Positions 24,271 to 32,715 of a stretch of 64,000 nt of DNA are shown in pieces. Source of the DNA: Clostridia bacterium. GTDB taxonomy: Bacteria > Bacillota > Clostridia > Christensenellales > Aristaeellaceae. The first letter of the stretch is position 1. Every line of letters starts with the position of its first letter. Below the pieces are notes generated by a model. The model did not search any database and was not told where the DNA came from. It was given only the letters and a program-made list of their open reading frames with translations. The stretch is taken from positions 31,785-95,784 of the forward strand of contig JAFQHP010000032.1 in assembly GCA_017397895.1 (NCBI GenBank). The letters are read 5' to 3'. The position numbers were made by a program, and so were the translations under genes.

Positions 24271-26658
24271 TTACATTACAACGGTGATTTCGTTCACATC
24301 CAGCAGTTCTTCGGCTTTGATCAGGCCGGCAGGACGTTCCACGCCATTGAAGATGTACTTTTCGGGGTTGCCTTCCTTATGGGCGCTGTTATCCACGGTG
24401 ATGTTCAGCTTCTTTCCGCGGAAAGTTTTCTGCATGGTGAAGCCGTCCCATTCAGCGGGGAAGGCGGGTGCGATCACGATGCCTTCGGGGGTGGGACGCA
24501 GGCCCAGGATGCCTTCCACGCAGCCAACCATCACAGTGCTTGCGGTACCGGTGAGCCAATGCACATGGCTGCGGCCGTGGTAGGGGCTGTCCTTACCTTC
24601 GATGAACTGGCCGTGAACATAGGGCTCGATCACACGCAGGTCAGCATTATCGTTGAAGGAAGCGGGGCTGGATTCGGCAAAGTACTGGAACGCACGTCCG
24701 CCGTGGCCGCGCAGCGCCTCGGCCAGGATGGCCCAGCCCTGGATCTGGCAGAAAATACCGGCGTTTTCCTTGGTGGTGGGGTTGAACAGCAGCATCAGAG
24801 CGCCGTCAAACGCTTCATAGCGATAGGGGGGATACATCACCTGCACACCGTAGGGGGTATTGAGTAGCTTGTTGGCGGTATCCAGGATGGTGTCAGCCTG
24901 CTGGGCGGTAGCAGCGCCGCTGATGACGGCCCAGGACTGGGGGTTCAGCCACATGGAGGCTTCCTTATCCTTCTTGCTGCCGATGATGGCACCCTTTTCG
25001 GTGAAGCCGCGGATGAAGCGGTCGTCTTCGAAGCAGTCTTCATTGAGGGTTTTGAGCAGCTTGCCGGCGATGTCCTTCAGGTAAGCCACATATTCCGGTT
25101 CATCCTTGCAGAATTCCTGCATGATCTGCAGTGCATAGTAGAACTGGAAAGCCACGAAGGTACTTTCACCGGTGGCGCCAAGGCGAAGGCAGTCGTTCCA
25201 GTCGGCATGGAGGCCGGCGGGCATACCGTGGGGGCCCAGGTGGTTCATGGTGAAATCGATGGCGCGCTTGAGATGCTCACGGACAGTGCCTTCGTCCTTG
25301 TCGGCGAAGGGGATCACGGTATCGAGATAGGCCATGTTGCCGGTTTCGGCGATGTACTTATACACAGTGGGGAAGAGCCACATGGCGTCATCGGCACGGT
25401 AATGGGGATGGCCGGTTTCGCGGACGTAGGATTCGTCTTCGGGCGTGTTTTCATGGCCGGCGTTGTGGTTGAACTTCACCAGGGGCAGGCCGCCGCCGTG
25501 GTGCACCTGGGCGGAGAGCATGAAGTCCAGCTGCTTGCGGGCCATTTCGGGATCCAGATGGATGATGCCCTGGATATCCTGCACGGTATCGCGGTAGCCG
25601 TAGCCGTTACGTTCGCCGCAGTAAATGAGGGAAGCGGCACGGCTCCACACGAAGGTGGTGAAGCACTGGAAAGCGTTCCAGGTGTTGATCATGGAATTGA
25701 AACGGGCGTCGGGGGTGTTGATGATGAGGTTTTCCAGTTCGCCGTGCCAGTAGCCAATGAGGGCCTTCAGTTCGGCATCCACGGTTTCTTCCACATTCTT
25801 GTAGGAATCCAGAATTTCACGGGCCTGGAACTGGTTCTTCTGACCCAGCATGAAAGCAAAGCTCTTCTTTTCGCCGGGCTTGAGGGTCACCTTCACCTGC
25901 AGAGCACCGCAGGGATTGCCGTTATAGTTCATGGCACCGTTGCACTTGCCGTCTTCCACAGCCTGGGGATTGGTGAAGCGGTTGCGGCCCAGGAAGTTTT
26001 CGCGGCTGCCGGTGCAGCTGACAACAGGAGCGCCGGCCACGCCGAAGAAGCGTTCGGTGCCGTTGGTGCCGTCAGGATTGACATGGCAGAATTCGTTGAT
26101 GTGCTGCAGGATGAAATCATTGCAGAATTCGGTACGGGTGATGAACTGGGTGTACTGCAGGTTTACCTGGTCCTGGGTGTAGAAGGATTCGGTGGTGAAT
26201 TCGCAATAGCCGAAAGCGCTGATTTCACGTTCTTCGTCGGACTTGTTTTCCAGGGTGACCCGCCACACTTCGTGGGTGGCATCCATGGGAACATAGTAAA
26301 GCGCCTTGCTTTCGATGCCGGCATATTCGCTGACGAATTCGGTGTAGGAAGTGCCGTGATGGCATTCGGTTTTATACTGATCCAGGGGCTTGGCCACAGG
26401 CCGCCAGGAAGCGGACCAGAAATCGCCGGTCTTCTCATCCCGCAGGTAGATATAGCGGCCGGGTTCGTCAAACTGATTGAACACGTAACGCAGGATACGG
26501 CCGGCAGCGCCGGACTTGACGAAGCTGTAACCGCCGGCGTTCACCGTAACGATGGCGCCGTAGGCAGGAGAACCCAGATAGTTCGCCCAGGGGGCAGGAG
26601 TATTGGGGTTAGTGATGACGTATTCCCGTTTTGCATCATCAAAATATCCGTATTGCAT
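24271..26658 (-). CDS. Glycoside hydrolase family 94 cellobiose phosphorylase
   Basis: 795 residues, matching the roughly 800 of cellobiose phosphorylases. It splits cellobiose with phosphate into glucose-1-phosphate and glucose in the cytoplasm. The N-terminal beta-sandwich starts MQYGYFDDAKREYVITNPNTP; the catalytic (alpha/alpha)6 domain has NGYGYRDTVQDIQGI with the general acid Asp in VQD, DWNDCLRLGATGES and the C-terminal HWLTGTASTVMVGCVEGILG. The start at 26658 follows GAGGAGG at good spacing and begins where family members begin. Its product may feed the nucleotidyltransferase encoded next to it. Confidence 0.95.
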   Translation of the reverse strand: MQYGYFDDAKREYVITNPNTPAPWANYLGSPAYGAIVTVNAGGYSFVKSGAAGRILRYVFNQFDEPGRYIYLRDEKTGDFWSASWRPVAKPLDQYKTECHHGTSYTEFVSEYAGIESKALYYVPMDATHEVWRVTLENKSDEEREISAFGYCEFTTESFYTQDQVNLQYTQFITRTEFCNDFILQHINEFCHVNPDGTNGTERFFGVAGAPVVSCTGSRENFLGRNRFTNPQAVEDGKCNGAMNYNGNPCGALQVKVTLKPGEKKSFAFMLGQKNQFQAREILDSYKNVEETVDAELKALIGYWHGELENLIINTPDARFNSMINTWNAFQCFTTFVWSRAASLIYCGERNGYGYRDTVQDIQGIIHLDPEMARKQLDFMLSAQVHHGGGLPLVKFNHNAGHENTPEDESYVRETGHPHYRADDAMWLFPTVYKYIAETGNMAYLDTVIPFADKDEGTVREHLKRAIDFTMNHLGPHGMPAGLHADWNDCLRLGATGESTFVAFQFYYALQIMQEFCKDEPEYVAYLKDIAGKLLKTLNEDCFEDDRFIRGFTEKGAIIGSKKDKEASMWLNPQSWAVISGAATAQQADTILDTANKLLNTPYGVQVMYPPYRYEAFDGALMLLFNPTTKENAGIFCQIQGWAILAEALRGHGGRAFQYFAESSPASFNDNADLRVIEPYVHGQFIEGKDSPYHGRSHVHWLTGTASTVMVGCVEGILGLRPTPEGIVIAPAFPAEWDGFTMQKTFRGKKLNITVDNSAHKEGNPEKYIFNGVERPAGLIKAEELLDVNEITVVM

Positions 26659-26723
26659 AGAGAATGCCTCCTCAAAATTGTGGAAAAGATGCGCAAATTG
26701 CGCTCTGTTTCCAGTTTGCACCC

Positions 26724-26752
26724 ATCATAACACATCTTTTTGCTACTTTCAA
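26724..26752 (-). promoter_or_regulatory. Promoter of the cellobiose phosphorylase gene
   Basis: Minus-strand TTGAAA (26752-26747), 17-base spacer, TATGAT (26729-26724), about 65 bases before the start codon. Confidence 0.65.
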
Positions 26753-26792
26753 GGGAGGTAACAGCTTTGTCATGGAATTGTAGTTTTCTGTC

Positions 26793-26823
26793 AAACAAAA
26801 AAGCGGCTCTGTATCTGAGCCGC
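26793..26823 (-). terminator. Terminator of the nucleotidyltransferase gene
   Basis: Minus-strand 7-bp stem (26803-26809 with 26817-26823) followed by six T. Confidence 0.88.
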
Positions 26824-26841
26824 AGTGATAGGTAAACAGTG

Positions 26842-27759
26842 TTATTTCCAAAGCTGACGGGGGTATTTGCCTTCCTGCTTCATTCTTTCAATGGCGGACT
26901 GAACGTCAGGCAGGTCGGCGGCATAGGTGATGCCGTACCATTTTTCACCCGTTTTGAGAAGGCGTACTTTGGCTTTTCCTTCCCGGATCATCTGATCCGG
27001 AATCAAGGGCAGGAAATATTCGCACTTGAGGGGATTGACCGGGAGATTTTCCGAAAGGAAATCGGGGAAGCGGTTCACAAATTCATCCATGATGCACCTG
27101 GGAAAGCCCCAGCAGTTCATGGAAACGGCGGTATCGCCGGGGAGGAAGGTGTAGGTTTTGCCGCCGTCTTCGGTATAGGCTGCGCCGTCCCCCTGCATGA
27201 TGATGGTGGTGCGCTCCCGGATGGCGGTCATGTACAGGCCGTCTTCGCTGGTTTCGCATACACCCCGGGAAACGGAGCCGTTTTCCGTCAGGGTGTTTCG
27301 GATAAGATAGCCCACCATGGCAAGGGCGGAATTATCCTCATTTTCAACCAGGAAGCGATGCATCTGCTCAAAGGCCTCTGCACCGTAAAAGTCGTCCGCA
27401 TTGATGACGCAGAAAGGGGCATCCACTGCATCGTTGGCACAGAGCACGGCATGGGCAGTGCCCCAGGGCTTCACCCGGCCTTCCGGAATGAAATAGCCTT
27501 CCGGCAGGATATCCGGCCGCTGATGGACAAAGGTGATTTTCGCATTATCACCGATTCGATTCGCAATTGTTTCACGGAAAAGCTGTTCGTTTTCAGGCTT
27601 CACAATGACGATGATTTCGTCAAAGCCTGCCCTTACGGCGTCAAAAATGGAATAGTCAATGATAATATGGCCTTCCTGATCCACAGGCGCCATTTGCTTC
27701 AGCCCGCCAAAACGGCTGCCAAGACCGGCGGCCATGATGATCAATTGAGTTTTCTTCAT
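26842..27759 (-). CDS. Sugar-phosphate nucleotidyltransferase family protein
   Basis: 305 residues. The nucleotide-binding signature MAAGLGSRFGGLKQMAPVD is at residues 9-27, the metal-binding NADDFYGAEAF near residue 119, and the PWGTAHAVLCA loop near residue 98. It belongs to the NTP-transferase group that includes UTP-glucose-1-phosphate uridylyltransferase; a related activity on a hexose-1-phosphate is likely but not proven. The neighbouring phosphorylase makes glucose-1-phosphate, though the two genes are separate transcription units (terminator then promoter between them). AAAGGAGG precedes the ATG. Confidence 0.85.
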   Translation of the reverse strand: MKKTQLIIMAAGLGSRFGGLKQMAPVDQEGHIIIDYSIFDAVRAGFDEIIVIVKPENEQLFRETIANRIGDNAKITFVHQRPDILPEGYFIPEGRVKPWGTAHAVLCANDAVDAPFCVINADDFYGAEAFEQMHRFLVENEDNSALAMVGYLIRNTLTENGSVSRGVCETSEDGLYMTAIRERTTIIMQGDGAAYTEDGGKTYTFLPGDTAVSMNCWGFPRCIMDEFVNRFPDFLSENLPVNPLKCEYFLPLIPDQMIREGKAKVRLLKTGEKWYGITYAADLPDVQSAIERMKQEGKYPRQLWK

Positions 27760-27822
27760 CAGGAGTCCCTCCTTTATATGCTGGCATTATTATAACGCAA
27801 AAATCTTTTTTCGTAAACAGCA

Positions 27823-29307
27823 TTATAGCCGGATCACCCGCGCACCTGTTTTTTCGATGAAGGCCGCATCGTGCTCCACCAGCACCATGGTGGGATGGAA
27901 TTGCTGCAGCAGCTTTTCAATCTGGATGCGGGAAAGCACGTCGATGTAATTGAGGGGTTCATCCCAAAGATACAAGTGAGCGGACTGGCAAAGGCTCATG
28001 GCCAGCATGATTTTCTTCTGTTGGCCAATGCTCAAGTTTTCCAGGGGATAATCAAAATGCTCCCTTGAAAAATTCAATTTGCGAAGGATGGTTTTGAACA
28101 GGGTTTCGTCAATGCCGTGATGCTGGACAAAGGAACGCATATCCCCTGAAGGCCGGGCGTTCTGGGGTACATAGGAGATGACGCACCCGCTTTGCAGCTT
28201 CACAAGCCCGCTGTCAGGAGAAAGCAGGCCCAGAAGCAAGCGGATCACGGTGGATTTTCCGCTGCCGTTTCGTCCCTCCAGCGCAACAATTTCACCGGGG
28301 CGGACAGCCATGGAGAAATCCTCCAGCACCTTTCTTTCGCCAAAGGAAACTGTCACATCTTCCAGAGCGGCCACATCGCCTTTATTCTGAAACAGGGGAC
28401 GAAGCTTCAAATCCTCGCTGTATTCCACATCCTTGAGCAGCCCTTCCTTTTCAGAAATGGCTTTTTCCATACGGAATTCCATGCTCTTTCGCTGCTGCTG
28501 CATGCGGCGTGATTTTTCGCCAATGTAGGAACGGGCATTCTTGGTGCGTTCATGGCTGTCTTCATGGAGACCGATTTTCTGGCTTTCCGCCTGATCTGCC
28601 CAGGTGCGCGCATTTTGTGCCGCACTTTTCAGATGGCCGATTTCCTTCTTCAGCCGATCATTTTGTTCCTGTTCAAAATGATCCCTGCGTTCTTTATTCT
28701 CCGCCCAGGAGGAATAATTGCCTTTTTGCACTTCCAGCCCGCTTCTGTTGATGGACAGCACATGGTCAATGCATTGATCCAGAAAATTACGGTCATGGGA
28801 AACCAGCATGAAGCCCTTCTTTTTGTTCAGATATTCCGCCACCAGCTTTCTGCTTTCCTTGTCCAGATGGTCGGTAGGTTCATCGATGAGAAGAAAATGA
28901 TGATCGTTGGAGAACAGAAGTGCCAGCAGGACCTTTACCTGCTCGCCGCCGGAAAGCAATTGAAAGGGCGTGGAAAGGACGCTGTCGTTCAATTGCAAAA
29001 GGGAGGCCTCCCGGAAAAACTGCCAGGTTTCTCCGTCTTGTTGAAAATCAGCTGCCATTTCCATAGGCGGCTGCTCCGGATGGGGAACAGGCAAGGGAAA
29101 ATAATCAAAGGAAAGCGGTGCATGAATGGCGCCGTTTGCGTCCAGATCACCATGGAGCAGGCGCAGCAAGGTGGTTTTGCCTCTGCCGTTTCGGCCAATC
29201 AGGCCCAGCTTCCAGTTGCTGTCCAGATTGACAGAGGCATTGTGAAATACCGTTTCCGGGGAACCGTCGTATGCAAATGTAAGATTTTGAATTGTGATCT
29301 GAGCCAT
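27823..29307 (-). CDS. ABC-F ribosome-protection ATPase (antibiotic-resistance type)
   Basis: 494 residues, two ABC cassettes and no membrane segment. The first has Walker A GLIGRNGRGKTTLLRL, signature LSGGEQVK and Walker B FLLIDEPTDHLD. A charged helical interdomain linker (about 195-290) precedes the second cassette, with Walker A ALEGRNGSGKSTVIRL, signature LSIGQQKK and Walker B LYLWDEPLNYID. Lsa/Vga/CplR-like ABC-F proteins displace lincosamides, streptogramins or pleuromutilins from the ribosome; the extent of the linker and the attenuator leader support that class, but the drug range is unknown. The start at 29307 follows GGAGG; the longer frame runs back into the leader. Confidence 0.87.
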   Translation of the reverse strand: MAQITIQNLTFAYDGSPETVFHNASVNLDSNWKLGLIGRNGRGKTTLLRLLHGDLDANGAIHAPLSFDYFPLPVPHPEQPPMEMAADFQQDGETWQFFREASLLQLNDSVLSTPFQLLSGGEQVKVLLALLFSNDHHFLLIDEPTDHLDKESRKLVAEYLNKKKGFMLVSHDRNFLDQCIDHVLSINRSGLEVQKGNYSSWAENKERRDHFEQEQNDRLKKEIGHLKSAAQNARTWADQAESQKIGLHEDSHERTKNARSYIGEKSRRMQQQRKSMEFRMEKAISEKEGLLKDVEYSEDLKLRPLFQNKGDVAALEDVTVSFGERKVLEDFSMAVRPGEIVALEGRNGSGKSTVIRLLLGLLSPDSGLVKLQSGCVISYVPQNARPSGDMRSFVQHHGIDETLFKTILRKLNFSREHFDYPLENLSIGQQKKIMLAMSLCQSAHLYLWDEPLNYIDVLSRIQIEKLLQQFHPTMVLVEHDAAFIEKTGARVIRL

Positions 29308-29363
29308 ATGTACCTCCGTGAATATCAGTGGGCAGGCAAACAACAGGCTGTTTTTTTTACAAC

Positions 29364-29420
29364 AAAAAAAGACGCCGACAGGTTTCCTGCACACAAAAAC
29401 AATCCGGTGTCAGAACACCG
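29364..29420 (-). promoter_or_regulatory. Ribosome-mediated attenuator of the ABC-F gene
   Basis: On the minus strand a terminator pairs GACACCG (29411-29405) with CGGCGTC (29377-29371), one mismatch, with an inner CAGG-AAA-CCTG hairpin, and ends in T7 (29370-29364). A competing hairpin, CGGTGT-TCTG-ACACCG (29420-29405), uses the same strand. GTGCAGG (29392-29386) can also pair with CCTGCAC (29445-29439), which directly follows the short leader ORF. Mutually exclusive pairings after a tiny ORF are the signature of antibiotic-sensing attenuation. Confidence 0.7.
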
Positions 29421-29445
29421 TTGTTTATTGTAAAAATGGTGCAGG

Positions 29446-29457
29446 TTACTTGCGCAT
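29446..29457 (-). CDS. Three-codon leader peptide (Met-Arg-Lys) upstream of the ABC-F gene
   Basis: ATG-CGC-AAG-TAA with AAAGGGG about 10 bases upstream, between the promoter and the attenuator. Very short uORFs of this kind let a drug-stalled ribosome control the downstream hairpins. Translation is inferred from position and ribosome binding site only. Confidence 0.6.
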   Translation of the reverse strand: MRK

Positions 29458-29486
29458 CTTTCCACCCCTTTGAAAATGATGCGATA

Positions 29487-29515
29487 ATTATACCAAATAC
29501 CGCATGAAAAGTCAA
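29487..29515 (-). promoter_or_regulatory. Promoter of the ABC-F leader transcript
   Basis: Minus-strand TTGACT (29515-29510), 17-base spacer, TATAAT (29492-29487). Transcription should start near 29480, giving a leader of about 170 bases. Confidence 0.75.
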
Positions 29516-29531
29516 TGTTTACAAATGGCAA

Positions 29532-29560
29532 TTGTATTTCAGATTGCTCTGTGGTAAAAT
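29532..29560 (+). promoter_or_regulatory. Promoter of the GH3 gene
   Basis: TTGTAT (29532-29537), 17-base spacer, TAAAAT (29555-29560), 38 bases before the start codon. Confidence 0.6.
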
Positions 29561-29597
29561 GAATGACGAAATATGCTTTCCTGAAAGGGGAAAGGCA

Positions 29598-30755
29598 ATG
29601 AAGAAAATTTGTTTGCTGCTGGCAGTTATGATGCTGTTTGTAAATCTTATTTGCCTTGCAGAGGATGACGAATGGATTGTGGAAGAGGTGCAGGAAAACC
29701 GTGCGCCGGATCCTGTCAATCAGGCAAGAATTCTGATGCGCTGGATGACCGATGAAGAAAAAATCGGCCAGATGCTGATGGTGGCCCCGGAAGATCTGAC
29801 CGGCGAAAAGCTTTCCCAGCGAATAACCGATGCCGATGTCTTTACAGCCATTCCTGCAGGCGGTGTGATTCTATACGGACAGAATATCGCCTCCCATGAG
29901 CAGCTGGCGGCATTGACCGGGGATATTTATAAAGGAGCACAGAATGCCGGCCTGTATACGCCCTTTGTTGCCGTGGATGAAGAGGGGGGCTATGTGGCCC
30001 GTATTGCCAATAAACTGGGGCTGGAGGGCGCAGAAACGGCCGAAGAAATCGGCCTGAGCGGCAATCCGGAAGATGCGTATCAGGCCGGCCTTCGCATCGG
30101 CGGATATTTGAAGGAGTATGGCGTGAACCTTGACCTGGCGCCGGTTGCGGACGTATTGATATCAGATGCACCGGAATTGGACGGCAGAAGTTATGGCAAG
30201 GACGCACAGCTGGTGTCCCTGATGTCCGGGAGAATGGCGGATGGGCTGCGGGAGCAGGGAATTATTCCGTGCTTCAAGCATTTTCCGGGCCACGGCACAG
30301 TGACAAGAAACGCCCACAATGTGCCTGTGCAGCATGGACGCACATATGAACAAATGGTCAATAACGAGCTGATCCCTTTCCAGGATGCCATCGATAATGG
30401 CGCTGAGATGATCATGCTGAGCCATCTGAAGGCAACAGCACTGGATCAAGAATATCCCGCTTCCCTGTCTCATCTGATTATAGAAGGCCTGCTTCGTGAA
30501 GAAATGGGCTATAACGGCGTTGTGATCACCGATGCTTTGCGGATGGATGCCATCCGGGAAGAATATTCCGTCCGGGAGGCAGTGGTATTGGCGGTGAATG
30601 CCGGTGCCGATATCCTGCTGGTGCCGGGAGACGGAAAAGCAGCGTTTCAGGCGCTGAAAGATGCTGTTGAAAAAGGCGAAATTTCCATGGAACGCATTGA
30701 AGACAGCGTGGCCAGGATAATTGCTCTGAAAATCAAGAGCGGCCTCATTAAATGA
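29598..30755 (+). CDS. Secreted glycoside hydrolase family 3 protein, NagZ-like
   Basis: 385 residues with a Sec signal peptide (about 1-21, no proper lipobox) and one GH3 barrel. The nucleophile is D312 in VVITDALRMDAI; DGRSYG and KHFPGHG (227-233) are family motifs. NagZ-type enzymes remove N-acetylglucosamine and use an Asp-His dyad (usually DSH) on the loop after KHFPGHG; here this reads NAH, with N238 in place of Asp and H240 kept. The activity or specificity may therefore differ from classical NagZ. The ATG at 29598 follows AAAGGGGAAAGG and begins the signal peptide. A terminator follows. Confidence 0.87.
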   Translation: MKKICLLLAVMMLFVNLICLAEDDEWIVEEVQENRAPDPVNQARILMRWMTDEEKIGQMLMVAPEDLTGEKLSQRITDADVFTAIPAGGVILYGQNIASHEQLAALTGDIYKGAQNAGLYTPFVAVDEEGGYVARIANKLGLEGAETAEEIGLSGNPEDAYQAGLRIGGYLKEYGVNLDLAPVADVLISDAPELDGRSYGKDAQLVSLMSGRMADGLREQGIIPCFKHFPGHGTVTRNAHNVPVQHGRTYEQMVNNELIPFQDAIDNGAEMIMLSHLKATALDQEYPASLSHLIIEGLLREEMGYNGVVITDALRMDAIREEYSVREAVVLAVNAGADILLVPGDGKAAFQALKDAVEKGEISMERIEDSVARIIALKIKSGLIK

Positions 30756-30768
30756 AGCCGCTTTTTTA
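30738..30768 (+). terminator. Terminator after the GH3 gene
   Basis: Stem of 6 bp (30738-30743 with 30757-30762) extended by TCAT/ATGA, then T6. It overlaps the end of the coding region. Confidence 0.85.
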
Positions 30769-30771
30769 TTT

Positions 30772-32457
30772 TTATTCCACAGGGTTTACAAATTCTTTCA
30801 TCACATAGCCTTCCACATTGTCCAGCCTTACTTTCAGCCAGTCGCCCAGATCTTCCGTCACATAAAGCTTCTGGCCGTAGAACAGCTGCTGCAATACGCC
30901 GGAGGTGGTGCTGTTTTTTGAACGCAGGTTCAGATAGGAATTGACGCCGATATTGGTAACCTCTACCACGCTTTCCCGGGGCGAGGGGGTGGATTGAAGG
31001 GCCATGGCGGTAGGCCTGGGTGTGGGGGTTGCAGGCGGGCCGGGAGTAGCCAGGAACTGGGTTGAGAGGGCATCAGGCAGGGTGTGGGTGTAGGTATAGG
31101 TTGTAAGGGCCATGCCGGGATAGTAAAAAGACAGAATATCCCGGAAGGTTTTTCCATATTGGCCGGCCATCCACTGGGCGCCCCGCTGGCTCATCCCTAC
31201 GCCGTGGCCGTAGCGCCGGCTTTCGAAAACGAAGCCGTCATCCGTTTCTCGCACTGAAATCAGTTCATTATCGGTGGCGTTGATTGAAAGGGACAGGGCA
31301 TTTTCCAGCACATCGAAAGCGGGAACGGAAATGGTGACGGATGCGGTGGCGGGAACGGAGGAAACGGCGCTGTCCGCAGAAGGTGCAGGGGTGGACGTAT
31401 CCGTCAGGGAGAAGATGGAAAGTTCTTCCTCCGCTTCTTCAAAGCGCTGCCCCTTCACCTGGAAAGTAAACCGTGCTTCCGTCATCATTTTTGAAGGAGA
31501 ATCGGTGAACATGGGCGTGGTCATTTCAATATGCTCGATGCCGGTTACACGAAAGGGCTGTTCCATGTCAAAGCCCTTTGCTGCAAGGGGTTCATGGATG
31601 CTATCGTAAATATAGGTTTTCAGGCTGCCCAGCTGGTTATCGCCGGAAATAGATTTGGGAAGCGATGCCTGCATGACGACGCTTTCCGGATTTTCCAGGT
31701 CGTACGGGTCATCGGTCATCCGGAAATAGCCGTAATCACCGCCCTTCCACACATGGTGCACCAGCTCCGTCTGGCCGCCGTTGCTGGCGGAATAGAAGCA
31801 TTCTGCCAGCTTGCCCTGATAGACGCCGCAGATCCCCTTGGTTTCCTGAACGGCCCTGGCAGCGTTCACATTTTCAGCCTTCAGGCCCATATAGGCCTGG
31901 TCGTTGGTATTGTCCACCAGGTCATAATCGGAGGAGGAGCCGGCCTTGCGAAGGGCGTATGTACGGGCAGTGACTGCCTGGGCCTTCAAAGCCTCCAGGG
32001 GAAAGGAGTCGCTCATTTCATAGGGCACCACGCCCAGCAGATATTCTTCCACCGGTGTATGCAAAACGGCCCTGAGGGAACCATTGTAAATGGACAGCAC
32101 CAAATCGCCGGGATGCAGCTCGTAAAGCCCGGAAAAACGAAGGCCGTTTTCTTTTCCATCTTCTGCCGCATGGCGCTGGAGGGTGAGGCTTTTCCCGGCA
32201 TCCAGGGCCATGCCTTCATAGTACACCATCAGCGTACCTGTTTTGCAGGAGATGGTCAGATCACTGCCGCGCTGGAAGGAGATGCCGTTTAAGGTATAGC
32301 TGCCATCCAGGGAAAGCGATACGGTATCGGTCAGGTTCAGCTTGGTCAAAAGCACACGGACAATGCCGTCTGTTTCCTGCGCCAGTGCGGCAAAATGATA
32401 AAGGGGCAGGAAGGACAAAACCAGCAGGATACAAAAAAATCGAATCAGCTTTTTCAA
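30772..32457 (-). CDS. Secreted SpoIID/LytB-domain protein with C-terminal SH3 domain
   Basis: 561 residues. Signal peptide about 1-26 (ends ALA-QE), SpoIID domain about 35-455 and a bacterial SH3 domain at the end (about 500-561, NSYLNLRSKNSTTSGVLQQL ... GYVMKEFV). Conserved SpoIID segments are VVPYEMSDSFPLEALKAQAVTARTYAL, with the catalytic Glu of the YEM motif, FYSASNGGQTE and RRYGHGVGMSQRGAQWMA. SpoIID is a lytic transglycosylase cutting denuded glycan strands in engulfment; this wall-exported relative may instead remodel the vegetative wall. A Pro/Thr-rich linker (about 462-495) joins the domains. The start is TTG, with AAAGGAG 7 bases upstream. Same architecture as the larger protein at 55510-59028. 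Confidence 0.88.
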   Translation of the reverse strand: MKKLIRFFCILLVLSFLPLYHFAALAQETDGIVRVLLTKLNLTDTVSLSLDGSYTLNGISFQRGSDLTISCKTGTLMVYYEGMALDAGKSLTLQRHAAEDGKENGLRFSGLYELHPGDLVLSIYNGSLRAVLHTPVEEYLLGVVPYEMSDSFPLEALKAQAVTARTYALRKAGSSSDYDLVDNTNDQAYMGLKAENVNAARAVQETKGICGVYQGKLAECFYSASNGGQTELVHHVWKGGDYGYFRMTDDPYDLENPESVVMQASLPKSISGDNQLGSLKTYIYDSIHEPLAAKGFDMEQPFRVTGIEHIEMTTPMFTDSPSKMMTEARFTFQVKGQRFEEAEEELSIFSLTDTSTPAPSADSAVSSVPATASVTISVPAFDVLENALSLSINATDNELISVRETDDGFVFESRRYGHGVGMSQRGAQWMAGQYGKTFRDILSFYYPGMALTTYTYTHTLPDALSTQFLATPGPPATPTPRPTAMALQSTPSPRESVVEVTNIGVNSYLNLRSKNSTTSGVLQQLFYGQKLYVTEDLGDWLKVRLDNVEGYVMKEFVNPVE

Positions 32458-32644
32458 AAGAAAACTCCTTTACTGAAGAGATTTTTGTAGGTTCACAGGT
32501 ACAGGATGCCCGGAAGAATCATGTTTATACATTTCCGGCAGTACGTCATGATTATAGCAGAATGTATGCAAAAATCCAATGAGAATGATCGGCAGGTGTG
32601 TAAATTCTTGCACAAAGACGGCGTTTTATTTCATCCTTTTGTAA

Positions 32645-32673
32645 TTTACATTCTCAGACTGCCATGATAAAAT
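32645..32673 (+). promoter_or_regulatory. Promoter of the MATE-GNAT operon
   Basis: TTTACA (32645-32650), 17-base spacer, TAAAAT (32668-32673), 42 bases before the MATE start codon. The rest of the 258-base gap (32458-32715) shows no further clear element. Confidence 0.55.
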
Positions 32674-32715
32674 AGCAGCAACAGGTATTTATAGCATGAA
32701 AGGAAGCCGGATATT

